Shown here in pieces: positions 44,248 through 55,316 of a DNA stretch of 64,000 bases. Location of the stretch: the NCBI RefSeq assembly GCF_032884065.1, contig NC_088881.1:554001-618000 (forward strand), written 5' to 3'. The stretch is from Artemia franciscana. Lineage: Eukaryota; Arthropoda; Branchiopoda; Anostraca; Artemiidae. The position numbers were made by a program, and so were the translations under genes. The notes under the pieces are model-generated. The model had not been told where the DNA came from and made no database searches. It saw nothing but the letters and a program-made list of their open reading frames with translations. Position 1 is the stretch's first letter. Each line of letters opens with the position of its first letter.

Positions 44248-44990
44248 CTAATCCCCCATTTTCTTTTTCTCTGTACACCATTTATTCATGTGCATTATCC
44301 CAGAAATAGTTTCCGTCATTAGCCTGTTCCGAAACTTGGCCTTCATGTTTGACAAAACTGAGAACTTCTGTTCTGACTCAACAGACGATCCACTCGATGT
44401 TCTTGAGCGTTTCATCTTTGCTATTGAACCTCTTAGCAATAACCCTGCTGAGCTCAGTTTCTAAACTACCTCATGTACACCCCTTTCTGTTACACCAAGC
44501 TTCACAAAGCACTTCAATAGCGAGGTAAAATGTAGTTCTGGTGCTATTCAGAATACTGTGAGCGCGAATTGCTCTGCTCAGAAACTTTAGATTGAGCACA
44601 TTGTTCTTTTTCAGCGTGAAAGAAAGAAAATATAAATATGCTTTGTAGAAGGGATCGCTCATGAAACGGTAAATCGGGCGTGCCTTCTCCCGACTACCCC
44701 TCTCAATGTCAGTGTTCTTATATTGATTACCCTGGAACAGAATCAAGACACTCCACTGTTCTAAAATCCTGTAAACCACTGCTTCAAGAGACAGCCATCG
44801 TGTTGCATTGATGGACAGTAGCCTGTGTTTGGCAATATTTGTAAACTCTTGAAACTTTTTATACTCCTTGACCGGTTTTGAACTTAAACCAATATAGTTG
44901 ACTATGTCTCTACTAAATCTTCCAAGCTTTCAGGTAAGAGTTTTGAAGAGTGAGAAAAGCACAGAGCCAAGGAGTGACTAGAACAGCCTA
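44248..44990 (-). pseudogene. hAT-type (ZMYM6-like) transposase fragment, broken
   Basis: On the minus strand the sequence gives RDIVNYIGLSSKPVKEYKKF, then HRLLSINATRWLSLEAVV and YRILEQWSVLILF. This is the signature 'TRWLSL..V.RILEQW.L' of hAT transposases and their ZMYM6/SCAND3-like domesticated relatives. The 102-aa ORF 44471-44779 continues through KAYLYFLSFTLKKNNVLNLK. The end is represented by KFSVLSNMKAKFRNRLMTE (44248-44439), the hAT dimerisation region. Stops and a deletion separate these parts. It is a transposon relic rather than a working host gene. Confidence 0.75.
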
Positions 44991-46224
44991 AGGTAAACAG
45001 GTGAGGCACCTATTTTTTGAGTATATAATAATTGTTTCCAACACAAATTTTGGCAATAAGTTACAAACTTAATATTTATTGCCAATAGCTTATTTTTCTT
45101 CCTAAAAATACATGGCTTGCAGAAACCATGTAAAAGTTAGCATTTCAAATATGAAACGATTTTATAGAAAGCTCTCCAGGTAGTATTTTCTAGCTTTTCA
45201 AGTCATTTTTAAGGGTCAAGCACCCTTTTGAGCTAACTATTTCCAGGTATGATCGCAATTCGCAGGTTCAGTATGACTGGAAACGGCTTTCAAATTGCTT
45301 CAAACAAATGTGTCATGGCAACAGAGGACCTCAAAATAAGCATGTTTTATCAGTTGGCACCAGGACTACAAGCTATCTTGATTCCCTATGTTTGAACCAT
45401 TTTTCCATGCGCATTACAATAACAGGCTTAGCATGGGTTTTACCTGTATTGGGAGGAAACACCCATTAGAAAGACAAAGTCAAATTTTTTTGGAGGACTT
45501 AAAACTGTGCGGTTGCTGTCCATATATTAGAAAAAAAACATAGAAAACTTCATGATTCAGTCCCCCCCCTCCCCCGTGACGACTTAACATAAGCCCACCA
45601 TCGGGTGCTGTATATCCTTTTGTGTCAAATTTTCGCCGATTTTGAGCAAAAACCATGCATCCTTGTGCTTCGAACACATCTCTGACTGTATTTAAAACTG
45701 TCATTAAAAATAAATTACTGACTGCCGAATCGATTCCTCAATAAAGACGAAACTTGTTGGTTGTATCCACGCTTTAGACTTTCAATGCTTCACGCCATAT
45801 AAGGATATTAACCAAAACTTCGAAAGGACTGAAACTGAAGCCAGAGTGTTAAAAGTATCAATTCAGACAGAGAAAAATGTTAGAATTTTGTTCAACAATA
45901 TGAAACTTTGGCACAAAAATCATTTTTTTCATATTTCTGAATAATTTCAAAACCTCAAGTTACCCAATTAATTAACTTAATCCCGTTTATATAAAACTAA
46001 GTAAATTTAATTCATTTGGCAGCATAGTTAGGGTTGGTACTAAATGTTTAGAGTTGACACCATGGAACTTGCAGATAATCTAGTTTGTTACTGTTGAACT
46101 CGGTAGGAAAAGCCGGTTTTTGCCGAAACTTAGTATTATCCAAAAAACTGGTCTTGAACGATTTTCTAGGGTCATGCATTCTTTGTGACTATTTATATAG
46201 GTCAAACCATTGAGCACGTTGCCT
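44991..46224. other. Gene-free stretch
   Basis: No family recognised. The small ORF at 45480-45704 (minus) crosses a C-rich run and lacks motifs. Confidence 0.5.
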
Positions 46225-46419
46225 AACTTTGAGGCATCGCTTAGTAATTATGATAGTAGTGAAAGCAATACCCAGGGTGCTTAAGGGGTTCCTCAAAATG
46301 TCTCTCCAACTGGGAAAACATAACAAATATGAATATAAAAAATTTATGCGTTTTTTGTGTAAACCTCACAAAAACCAAACACAAAACACCAAACACAAAA
46401 ACTTTTTAACGCAGTACTT

Positions 46420-46530
46420 TAAAACTTTAGCGTAAAGAGCGGGGAGGGGTAAGTAGGGGGCAGCCCTTTCACACACGACTAATTTCTGTTTGTTAATGCC
46501 GCTCTTTACTTTCGTTTTAAATAAAAAAGA
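46420..46530. repeat. Remnant of the fold-back MITE family
   Basis: CTTTAGCGTAAAGAGCGGGG, CAGCCCTTTCA and AATTTCTGTTTGTTAA match the right arm of the MITE at 53350-53655. Confidence 0.75.
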
Positions 46531-46848
46531 TTTCTTTTTCATTTACTACACTATAAACTTATAGAATGTACAATGCTGGCAAGAGCGGCTGCTCTAAAAT
46601 CATATAATGCCATAACATTACTGCATTTTAAATGAATATGACATTTTTTCTAGCAAAAATACTTTATTGTACCCTTTGTATCCCCTATAAGCGTCTTTAT
46701 GCTTTTTGGACAGAATACTCTAGACACACTATTAACTAAGTTACGCTACGCTAATTGAAGCATTTCAAGCGAAAGTTCTTTCATAGGATGATGTAAAAAT
46801 CTACGAACCATAATCATCGTATAAAATCATCGCAATCATCACAAGCAA

Positions 46849-47978
46849 ATTATTAAAAAAATTTTAAGCTCTACTAGCTGTTGGGGTGGCGCTTCGCCCC
46901 CCCAAGCCCCCCTTGCGCGTAAGTCGTTACGTGCCATATTAGTTACGCGCCATTGTAAATGTGTCCCTACGTAAAACTTGCGAATATACAACAATCTTCG
47001 CTGTCCCATTGTCTGTGCATATAAATAGATTGTCGGGTTTACTGACTCTTGGACATGCAACATATAATTGTCCACGAGAAAAACAATCCGTATTCAGATC
47101 TATGCCTCATTATTATAATGATTGCCCTTAAGCGTTGTTGTTTTTCAGTTAATTAAGGCTTAATGTGTAAAAAAGTCTTGGTACTTGAAAGAATAGGAGA
47201 GTTAGACGATAAGAAAGAAGTAAGTAAAGTAACTAAACAAAACAAAGAGTAAGTTAAGCAAAGTCATAAAGTAAAAATAGGAAGAGAGATATAGAAAATA
47301 AGAAAGAAACTAGAAGAGATCCTTTGTTTCTTAGACTTTTAATTCATATAGGGTGACGAAAGAAAGAAGGCAGAACTTTTATAGCTTTTTTGCATTATCT
47401 ATGGAGTATTAAAAAGTTTGGAAAAGGTATGCTGTGTAATTATGTAATAACTGTGTAATGTAATTATGTTAACTGTGTAATTATGTTATTAAAAGGTATA
47501 CGTGGAAATTATGTAGCTTCACTTGAAGCGAAATAAAATTGTTGATCGCATTCAAAAGTGAAAATAAATGTCTGGGCTTATTCCAGACATCTCAGTGAAA
47601 TGTCCGAAGTAACCCCTTAACAAGCGTCTGAAATAACCCCATTGTGTCCATAGAGTTTTGAATACAGGTTCAGAGCAAACCAAATCAGATGGCAGAGTTT
47701 TAATGAATAAAAATGTCCCCAAGAAGAATCAATTTTAAGCTAGTAAGCACAAACTTTATTAAAAGTCTATGCGCAAAGAACTTATAAAAGAATTGAAAAA
47801 TCAAGTGACTTACCTCATAAATTGCTTTTGTACTGTTTTTTTTTTTTTTTCAGAAACGGTAAAACTATTTACTTTCTGAATGAGCCTCCATAGTACAAAA
47901 TAAAGGACGCTATTTCATGATTTTTTACACACCGATATATGGTTGTTCGAAGTAAATGGCTTGTCCAGATTAGCCCAT
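46849..47978. repeat. 1.13-kb tandem duplication, copy 1
   Basis: Aligned start phrases (TTTTAAGCTCTACTAG) are 1130 bases apart (46863 and 47993). Copies are more than 95 percent alike by eye. The unit contains a minus-strand Helitron 3' end plus about 850 bp of unrelated sequence, for example CAGACATCTCAGTGAAATGT and GAATACAGGTTCAGAGCAAA. Confidence 0.92.
46874..47140 (-). mobile_element. Helitron 3'-end fragment
   Basis: Minus-strand CTAG at 46874-46877 with a degraded GC hairpin and the sub-terminal CTTACGCG and GCGCGTAAC motifs. The last helicase codons follow (MLHVQESVNPTIYLYAQTMG). It stops at about 47140, so it is a 5'-truncated piece. Confidence 0.85.
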
Positions 47979-48969
47979 TATTTTTAAAAAATTTTAAGCT
48001 CTACTAGATGTTGGGGTGGCGCTTCGCACCCCCCAAGCCCCCCTTGCGCGTAAGTTGTTACGTGCCATATTAGTTACGCGCCGTTGTAAATGTGTCCCTA
48101 CGTAAAACTTGCGAATATACAACATTCTTCGCTGTCCCATTGTCTGTGTATATAAATAGATTGTCAGGTTTACTGACTCTTGGACATGCAACATATAATT
48201 GTCCACGAGAAAAACAATCCGTATTCATATCTATGCCTCATTATTCTAATGATTGCCCTTAAGCGTTGTTGTTTTTCAGTTAATTAAGGCTTAATGTGTA
48301 AAAAAGTCTTGGTACTTGAAAGAATAGGAGAAAATTTAAGACGATAAGAAAGAAGTAAGTAAAGTAAATAAACAAAACAAAGAGTAAGTTAAGCAAAGTC
48401 ATAAAGTAAAAATAGGAAGAGAGATATAGAAAATAAGAAAGAAACAAGAAGAGATCCTTTGTTTCTTAGACTTTTAATTCATATAGGGTGACGAAAGAAA
48501 GTAGGCAGAACTTTTATAGCTTTTTTGCATTATCTATGGAGTATTAAAATGTGTGGAAAATGTATGCTGTGTAATTATGTAATAACTGTGTAATGTAATT
48601 ATGTTAACTGTGTAATTATGTTATTAAAAGGTATACGTGGAAATTATGTAGCTTCACTTGAAGCGAAATAAAATTGCTGATCGCATTCAAAAGTGAAAAT
48701 AAATGTCTGGGCTTATTCCAGACATCTCAGTGAAATGTCCGAAGTAACCCCTTAACAAGCGTCTGAAATAACCCCATTATGTCCATAGAGTTTTGAATAC
48801 AGGTTCAGAGCAAACCAAATCAGATGGCAGAGTTTTAATGAATAAAAATGTCCCCAAGAAGAATCAATTTTAAGCTAGTAAGCACAAACTTTATTAAAAG
48901 TCTATGCGCAAAGAACTTATAAAAGAATTGAAAAATCAAGTGACTTACCTCATAAATTGCTTTTGTACT

Positions 48970-49002
<33 letters not shown>

Positions 49003-49131
49003 CAGAAACGGTAAAACTATTTACTTTCTGAATGAGCCTCCATAGTACAAAAATAAAGGACGCTATTTCATGATTTTTTACACACCGATATATGGTTGTT
49101 CGAAGTAAATGACTTGTCCAGATTAGCCCAT
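47979..49131. repeat. 1.13-kb tandem duplication, copy 2
   Basis: Second unit, longer only because a T run at about 48971-49002 has expanded. It ends ATTAGCCCATTG, directly followed by a pogo-type terminal repeat. Confidence 0.92.
48004..48270 (-). mobile_element. Helitron 3'-end fragment, duplicated copy
   Basis: Same fragment as 46874-47140, with CTAG at 48004-48007. It was duplicated with its flank and not inserted independently. Confidence 0.85.
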
Positions 49132-49160
49132 TGTCCAAGGTAACCCCGGTCTCCCCTACA
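49132..49160. repeat. pogo-type terminal repeat
   Basis: CCCCGGTCTCCCCTAC at 49144-49159 is identical to the right end of the transposon at 3175-3190, preceded by GTCCAAGGTAA. Its partner end was not found. Confidence 0.6.
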
Positions 49161-49330
49161 GGGCATAGGGTTGGAACAGTTGAGATGTTTGGAAGATAAA
49201 TAGGATACATGTAATTTGGGCCATGTATTTGCACATTAGGGGGGAAGGTTGGCAAGGGCCCCGGCAGTAGTGGTGGTTGGGTGACAGGGAATATATTTGA
49301 GCAACTCGATCTTCTCATCCTATACCACAA
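49161..49330 (-). CDS. Proline/tyrosine-rich ORF, possible exon
   Basis: The minus strand reads MRRSSCSNIFPVTQPPLLPG, then PLPTFPPNVQIHGPNYMYPI and LPNISTVPTLCP. A GTATAG just upstream could be an acceptor. The frame is cut by the pogo terminal repeat at 49159. Unusual composition (Pro, Tyr, Asn) suggests a real protein part, but no family is recognised. Confidence 0.25.
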
Positions 49331-49795
49331 ACTTCCTTCCCAGACAGGCTATTCTACTTCATCATCAATCCTCTGCTAGATAAAAGGAAAAACATCACGT
49401 GACTAGTTTTCAAGCTTGCCCCTCTTTCGCTTTTTTGCTTCTCAATTTTTTTTTTGTTTATCTAAGAATGTGACTGGTTTGCAAAAATACGTCATAAATT
49501 AATCTAATTAATTAAAACATAATCTTTAAAACGGAACCATAGGTCCGTAGCCTCTCTTATTCCCTTCGGAACGCCAAAGCTACTGTCGAAAATATCTTAT
49601 AAAAATAGCCTAATGGAAATGATTATGCAATCTCTACTAAAGCCCACTTTTTCGTAGAAAAAAAATTACCTAGATAACTGTACAAATAAAAACAAAAAGA
49701 AAAAAATCATTGAAATAGATACGAAAAATGAAGACAAAATTAGGCAAAAGGAGAAAGCACCAGACAGATCACTTTCATGTATTTAAGCAATTAAA
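49331..49795. other. Gene-free stretch
   Basis: No recognised element. Confidence 0.5.
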
Positions 49796-50010
49796 TAGAA
49801 AAAAAAGAAGTTTTTTCAACTGAAAGTAAGGAGCGACATTAAAACTTAAAACGAACAGAAATTACTTCGTATATGAAAGGGGCTGCTTCCTCATCAACGC
49901 CCCGCTCTTTACGCTAAAGTTTGACTCTTTCTCTCAGCTCTTCTCTTTAAAACAGTAAAAAACTTTAGCGTAAAGAGCGGGGAGTTGATGAGGAAGCAGC
50001 CCCTTTGGAA
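49796..50010. repeat. Fold-back MITE, truncated copy
   Basis: ACTGAAAGTAAGGAGCGACA starts the left arm. The inner arms GGGGCTGCTTCCTCATCAAC (49880-49899) and its complement (about 49985-50004) form a long hairpin around a ~40-base loop. The outer right arm is missing. Confidence 0.85.
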
Positions 50011-50107
50011 GAAATTTAGTTTCTTCGAAAATTTTGTCTCAAAACTAATGCAAACCTTTAAATTCAAGTATCTACAGAAACACATCATTTTTTTTTTTTT
50101 TTAACTA

Positions 50108-51743
50108 ACTTTATAGTCCTTTTATAGTACTAAATAGCACCTCTGTGGTACCAAATGGCTTCTGTTTAGTTTTTACCACCTTTTTCACTTGATTTTGGAA
50201 AAAGAGTTCCAACTTTGCCCCTCCATCCCCTCCAAGTTTGGATTTTGACGAAATTACGCCACTGTAGAAAAGCAAAAGAAATGGAAAAAAAGTCCTATAA
50301 TAAGGACTCGAGCTAGAAGGATAGTAGAAACAAAGTAGTACGAGGAAAGTTGAATTCCAATATGGTGGTATCTTTTGATTTTTCAAGGGCAGAATACCAA
50401 TCGCCTTAAGCAGTAATAGTGTGTATTGATTTGAGTTAGCTTTGTTCAGATTTCTTGTGCAATGCTTTGCCTTTTACTTTTTAGCCTAAATAAATTACGT
50501 GGCTATGCTGTAAGGATAATAAATCAAGAAGTAATTACTTTCTAAGACGAAACAAAAGAGAACTAAATGTAGCTTGGACTTGGCTCGCTTTTACACCATC
50601 CAAGGGCTTAAGAAATAAATACAAGAATTGTTTCCATCCAATCTTGTACAGGCCCATTGGACCATCAATCACAAAGTCTTCTCCCTCTGATGACAAAATA
50701 GATTTCTATAAAATTTAGGACGTTTCTGCAGGAAAAGCCTGCTAAAGAACCAATAGAATACCCAAATGAAAGGATTTGCCCCGGTAAGATCTCAAAACTG
50801 CCTCATTTTAGAGGAGCCCCTAAACTGGAATGGAAATACGGTTCCTAAACGAGGGAGGAATGAGGGCCCTAAGATAATATAGACTCAAGAGCACCTAGGA
50901 CTTGGCACGCTATTGCACCAAACCAAGAGTGCCTTCGAGCATCCCTTACCCGCTTAAAAGTAGCTTCCCTTAGATGTAATCTGCAAAAGATAACAACAAA
51001 CATTTAGCCAGCCACATTTAGCCAGTCAAATTTACCCAAACATTTAGCCGCATCACATGATTTTTGGGCCAAAATCCGGCCCAAAAATCATATGATGCGA
51101 AAACATATTCAATGAATAGCAATTCATGGGCAACTTTAATGACATGCTACTAAAACTATATCCACAGAACATAACATAAATATTCAGTAATCAGGCCCAA
51201 AAATAATTGTAATGTAGCTCAATGGTCGATCAATTGCTGCAGCCAAAGGCTCCTCTATTAAAATATTCCAAGAAGCTTAGCGGTAGTGAAGGAATTCTTA
51301 GTCTAATATGTTGTCAATGCAATTGACTTGATGAAATGTGTGGTGACCAAGAGCATTTCACTTTTTAAGATTAGCCTTTGTGACTTAATTTAAATTTCAG
51401 CAATTTGATTCGATTCCTAGTTCAATTTAAAAATCAGTATTTGATAATTACGGAGTATTTTCAAAAACAAAATGCAGCAGGAATTCAGTCAGTTTAGGCA
51501 ATTTAATTTAATTATGGCGACTGGTCATTGATACCCCACCATTTGTTTTAATACAATACTAAGAAAAAACGAAATGTGTTTATTTAAGAGATGTTCTAAT
51601 TTACTTGGTTTAAACATTATCAATTTGCATACTTTTTCCTATCAATTCACAAAATTGCAACATAGTGCGGGCTCAAAGGAAGAAACCTATTCAATGTATG
51701 GACAGAGGTCCGCGGGAACTCAGTCCCCTATTACCAAAAATTT
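50108..51743 (-). repeat. Inverted copy of the U1-to-U2 spacer
   Basis: The reverse complement of 60528-62045 with insertions. It starts at the sequence immediately before U2 (TTTATAGT...ACTAAATAGCACC) and ends in the last ~37 bases of U1 (AAATTTTTGGTAATAGGGG on the minus strand). The U2 gene itself is absent at the left edge. The right edge is fused to a plus-strand U2 3' piece at about 51746. Confidence 0.88.
51705..51743 (-). pseudogene. U1 snRNA 3'-end fragment
   Basis: Sm site AAATTTTTGG followed by TAATAGGGGACTGAG and TTCCCGCGG, the terminal stem of U1 as in 60528-60566. Only the 3' tail is present. Confidence 0.8.
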
Positions 51744-51745
51744 AG

Positions 51746-51778
51746 GCTATTGCACTACCTTCGGGATCGGCGCACCCC
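51746..51778 (+). pseudogene. U2 snRNA 3'-end fragment
   Basis: TATTGCACTACCTTCGGGAT followed by CGGCGCACCC is the stem-loop IV part of U2 (intact copies read TATTGCAGTACCTCCGGGAT). It is followed by the same CCAAAGTCCATGAACCC flank as the intact genes. Confidence 0.85.
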
Positions 51779-52073
51779 TTTCGACGGGAAACCAAAGTCC
51801 ATGAACCCTAGCCAATAGTGGGTAAAATAGGTTATTCAAAGTGAAGAGAGACCCTGCCGCTAGTTACTTAGTCCTTGAATACATTGAAAATCATTTTTTT
51901 TTGCATATGAAAAAAAGAAGAAACACTGTCTAGAAGAAACAAAGTCTAGGCCCCTTCCCACGCTCATCTTTTCCCCAGAGTAGTCGGATCAAAATTCTGA
52001 GATAGCCATTTTATTCAACATAGTCTAAAACCACTGAGGCACTATTTAGTACTCTAAAAGAACTATAAATTTA

Positions 52074-52095
52074 CTTTACTTTCGGCCTTTTGGCT
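52074..52095 (+). pseudogene. U2 snRNA 5'-end fragment
   Basis: The U2 upstream flank (CACTATTTAGTACTC) and first ~22 bases (CTTTCGGCCTTTTGGCT) jump directly to sequence that in the full unit lies ~340 bases downstream (ATATATAAGTTTTATCAAG). A deletion removed the body of the gene. Confidence 0.9.
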
Positions 52096-52944
52096 ATATA
52101 TAAGTTTTATCAAGTTTTGTCTTACCCATCAAAAGTTACGAGCCTGAGAAAATCTGCCCTATTTTAGAAAATAGGGTGAAACACCCCCTAAAAGCCATAG
52201 AATCCTAATGAAAACCACACATTCAAATTAAGCTTATCAGAGAACCCTATTGTACAAGTTCCAAGATCCCATCTACAAAAATGTGGAATTTTGTATTTTT
52301 TGCCAGAAGACAAATCACGGATGCGTGTTTTTTTGTTTGTTTGTTTTTTTTTTTTTTTTTGTTTTTTTTTTCCAGGGGTGATCGTATCGACCCAGGGGTC
52401 CTAGAATTTTGAGAGAGGGCTCATTCGAACGGAAATGAAAAGTTCTAGTGCCCTTTTTAAGTGACCAAGAAAATCGTAGGGCACATAGGCCCCTTTCCAC
52501 GCTCATCTTTTCCCCAGAGTAGTCGGATCACAATTCTGAGATAGCCATTTTATTCAACATAGTCTAAAATCCTTATAACTATGCCTTTGGGGACGATTTA
52601 CTCCCCCACAGTCCCTGTGGGAGGGGCTGCAATTTGCAAATTTTGACCAGTGTTTGCATATATTAATGGTTATTGGGAAACGTAGAGACGTTTTCAGGGG
52701 AATTTTTTGGTTGGGAGGGGGAGGGGGGAGAAGAAGGGGTTATGTGGTGGAAATTTTCCATCGAGGAATTTTTCGTGGGGGAAGAAGATTTCCATAAAGG
52801 GGGCGCCGCATTTTCTAGCATTATTTAAAAAAACAATGAGAAAATAAATATGAAAAAGTTTTTTTCAACTGGAAGTATGGAGTAGCATTAAAACTTAAAA
52901 CGAACAGAAAATATTACGCATATAAGGGGTTCACCTCCTCCTAA
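52096..52944. repeat. Dispersed repeat of the snRNA unit (poly-T/G type)
   Basis: AAATCACGGATGCGTGTTTT, then a (TTTG)n/poly-T run, GGGGTGATCGTATCGACCC and AAGTTCTAGTGCCCTTTTTA. The same order is at 58155-59010 and, with a ~350-bp deletion, at 62405-62910. Small minus-strand ORFs here recur in each copy and are not genes. Confidence 0.85.
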
Positions 52945-53349
52945 TACCTCACTCTTTACGCTAAAGGATTTTTAGTAATTTCAACTATTTATTCAACAGC
53001 CTTTGTGATTCAGGGGACAAAATTTAAGCTTTAATGCAAAGAGTTATTGACGCGTGGGCGAACCTTCTCATAAACGTAATAAAGACATACGAACATAGAA
53101 GTTTGTTACGTAAGCTAATTCATAAGTTACGTATATCTTTTACTAATGAAAACGTTCGTAAAAACTAAAAGTTCTAGTTGCCTTTTTAAGTACCCGAAAA
53201 ATCGGAGAGCAACTGGGCCTCCTTCCCCTCCTATTTTAGCAAAATCATTCGATCAAAACTATGGGAAAGCCATTTAGCCAAATAAATAAATATGCAAATT
53301 TCGCTGCGGAGAGCCGAAATCAAAACATGGATTAACTAAAAAACATTCA
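52945..53349. repeat. Dispersed repeat, second module
   Basis: CTCACTCTTTACGCTAAAGG to AAAACATGGATTAACTAAAA. Also at 59005-59423, 62905-63329 and, diverged, 6170-6640. Confidence 0.85.
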
Positions 53350-53655
53350 GAAATTAAATAAAAAAAACAAGTTTTTTTTAACTGAAAGTAAGGAGCGACA
53401 TTAAAACTTAAAACGAACAGAAATTACCCCGTATATGAAAGGGGCTGCTCCTTCTTCAACGCCCTGCGCTTTACGCTAAAGTTTTACTGTTTTAAAAAGT
53501 AGAGTTGAGAGAAAGAATCAAACTTTAGTGCAAAGAGCAAGGCGTTGAAAAAGGAGCAGCCCCTTTCATTTACGGGGTAATTTCTGTTCGTTTTAAGTTT
53601 TAAAGTCGCTCCTTACTTTCAGTTAAAAAAAAACCTTGTTTGTTTTATTTAATTC
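53350..53655. repeat. Fold-back MITE, unit 1 copy
   Basis: Nearly the whole 300 bases form one palindrome. GAAATTAAATAAAAAAAACA opens, its complement closes, and the GGGGCTGCTCCTTCTTCAAC inner arm pairs with GTTGAAAAAGGAGCAGCCCC. No coding capacity; a non-autonomous DNA element. Confidence 0.9.
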
Positions 53656-54333
53656 AAAGTGAAGAGAGACCCTGCTGTTTGTTACTTAGTCCTCGAATAT
53701 ATTGGAAATACTTTCTTTTTTTTTCCATATGAAAAAACGAAGAAACACTGTATAAAATTTACAAAAAATAATGGTGAAAAAGCCAATGGGTGGACACCAT
53801 AATTAATTTAAACTGCCCAAGCTGGATCCAAGTCCCCATGCATCTTTATCGAAAATAGTTCGTAATTATAAACTGCTGAAATTTAAATTGAGCCAATATT
53901 GGATAAAATGGCTGAAGCGATTGTTTTTGGCCTCAGGCGGCTTGGTACTGCGGTGAGTTGTTGATAGTAGTAATGACTAGAGCCCCTCCCCCCCTCTATG
54001 ATTGTTAGAGAGAAAATAATTGGCAAAGTCAGTAGACTGGTCACTGGGTTCTCAGAAATTAGAGTTTCAACTTTTCAGTCAAATTGATAAGAGAGTGAGA
54101 AACTCCTGATTTTCTTTTCTCAAAAAGGTAAACTTGCATTTAAACGATCTAGAGGCTTGCATATGAAAATGAAATGGGGCATTCCTATTTTCAAAAACAA
54201 TTCAGAGACTTGATTCACAGCTGTGAAAAAAGTTTTGTAAAGCTGCATCTGTTTAATGAATTAGAGTTTCTGAGTGGCATTCAAAGCAACCGGATTTATG
54301 TCGAAAGACATTAGTAAAATGTTAGTACAATTT
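53656..54333. other. Spacer upstream of U1
   Basis: Matches 59728-60404 and the start of the same spacer at 63636-64000. Conserved phrases just before U1 include TTAGAGTTTCTGAGTGGCAT and CAAAGCAAC.GGATTTATGT (about -35 to -70), the place where an snRNA promoter element (PSE) would be expected. I cannot name a consensus. Confidence 0.55.
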
Positions 54334-54475
54334 ATAATTACCTGGCTGGAGAGCTGCCCTAATCATAAAAGAGGCGCTCCCAGGGTGAGGCGTATTGGCT
54401 GACCATTGTGATTACCCCAAATAGGGGGTAACTCAACAGCGTAATTTTTGGTAGTCGGGGTTTCGCGCGGACCCC
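54334..54475 (+). ncRNA. U1: U1 snRNA, shortened/variant copy
   Basis: U1 RNA pairs with 5' splice sites in the early spliceosome. Start ATAATTACCTGG corresponds to the U1 5' end AUACUUACCUG, with the fourth base C changed to A. CCCAGGGTGAGGC and the stem-loop III GATTACCCCAAATAGGGGGT are typical. The Sm site is GTAATTTTTGG (54441-54451) and the final stem is CGGGGTTTCGCGCGGACCCC. About 20 bases are missing from stem-loop II compared with the copy at 60405. Length 142 versus the usual ~164. Likely a pseudogene or a diverged variant. Confidence 0.88.
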
Positions 54476-55100
54476 TCTTCACACATTGAATAGGTTTCTT
54501 CCTTTGAACCTGTACTATGTTAGTTTTGTGATTGAAAGGAAAAAATATGCAAATTGATAATGCTTAAACCAAGTAATTTAGAACATCTCTTAAATAAACA
54601 CATTTTGTTTTTCTTAGTCTTGTATTAAAGCAAATGATGGGGTATCAATGACCATTCGCCATAATTAAATTAAATTGCCTAAACTGATTGAATTCCTGAT
54701 GCATTTTGTTTTTGAATTTACTCCGTAATTATCAAGTACTGATTTTTAAACTGAACTAGGAATCGAATCCAATTGCTGAAATTTAAATTAAGTCACAAAG
54801 GCTAGTCTTGAAAAGTGAAATGCCCTTGGTCACCACACATTTCACCAAGTCTATTGTATTGGCACTATATCAGACTAAGAATTCCTTCACTACCGCTAAG
54901 CTTCTTGGAATATTTTAATAGGGGGGCCTTTGGCTACAGCAATTAATCGACCATTCAGCTACATTACAATTATTTTTGGGCCTGATTACTGAATATTTAT
55001 GTTATTTTCTGCGGATGTAGTTTTAGTAGTATGTCATTAAAGTTACCCATGAATTGTTGTTCATTGAATATGTTTTCGCATCATATGATTTTTTGGCCCG
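54476..55100. other. Spacer downstream of U1
   Basis: Matches 60568-61090 and the inverted 51120-51700. Contains TCTTAAATAAACACATTTT and GAATTCCTTCACTACCGCTA in all copies. Confidence 0.6.
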
Positions 55101-55204
55101 TATTTACTTGATTGAACATTGAATTTCTTATTGCTTTCGAACCTTGTTTAAAAAAAACCACGAGGATTTATTTTTATATACCCAAGTCAACCTTAGCAAT
55201 TTTC

Positions 55205-55316
55205 ATAGTTCTGGCCTCTCCTCATATCGAGTTAATCTTTCGCCTTTTACTAAAGATTACCGTGGGGAGGGGCACTTGATGAGTCTTAACAAATTTTTGA
55301 ATGCCGAAAGGCAGAC
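55205..55316 (+). ncRNA. U5: U5 snRNA gene
   Basis: U5 holds the two exons together in the spliceosome. The sequence carries the invariant loop 1: ATCTTT-CGCCTTTTACT-AAAGAT at about 55235-55257, flanked by a stem CCTCTCC / GGGGAGG. The Sm site AAATTTTTGAA follows at about 55291-55301. A perfect 3' hairpin TGCC-GAAA-GGCA lies at 55302-55313. Length of about 112 matches known U5 RNAs, and no key element is damaged, so it may well be functional. It lies in a ~350-base insert found only in this unit, between U1 and U2 on the same strand. The short ORF across it is spurious. Confidence 0.93.
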
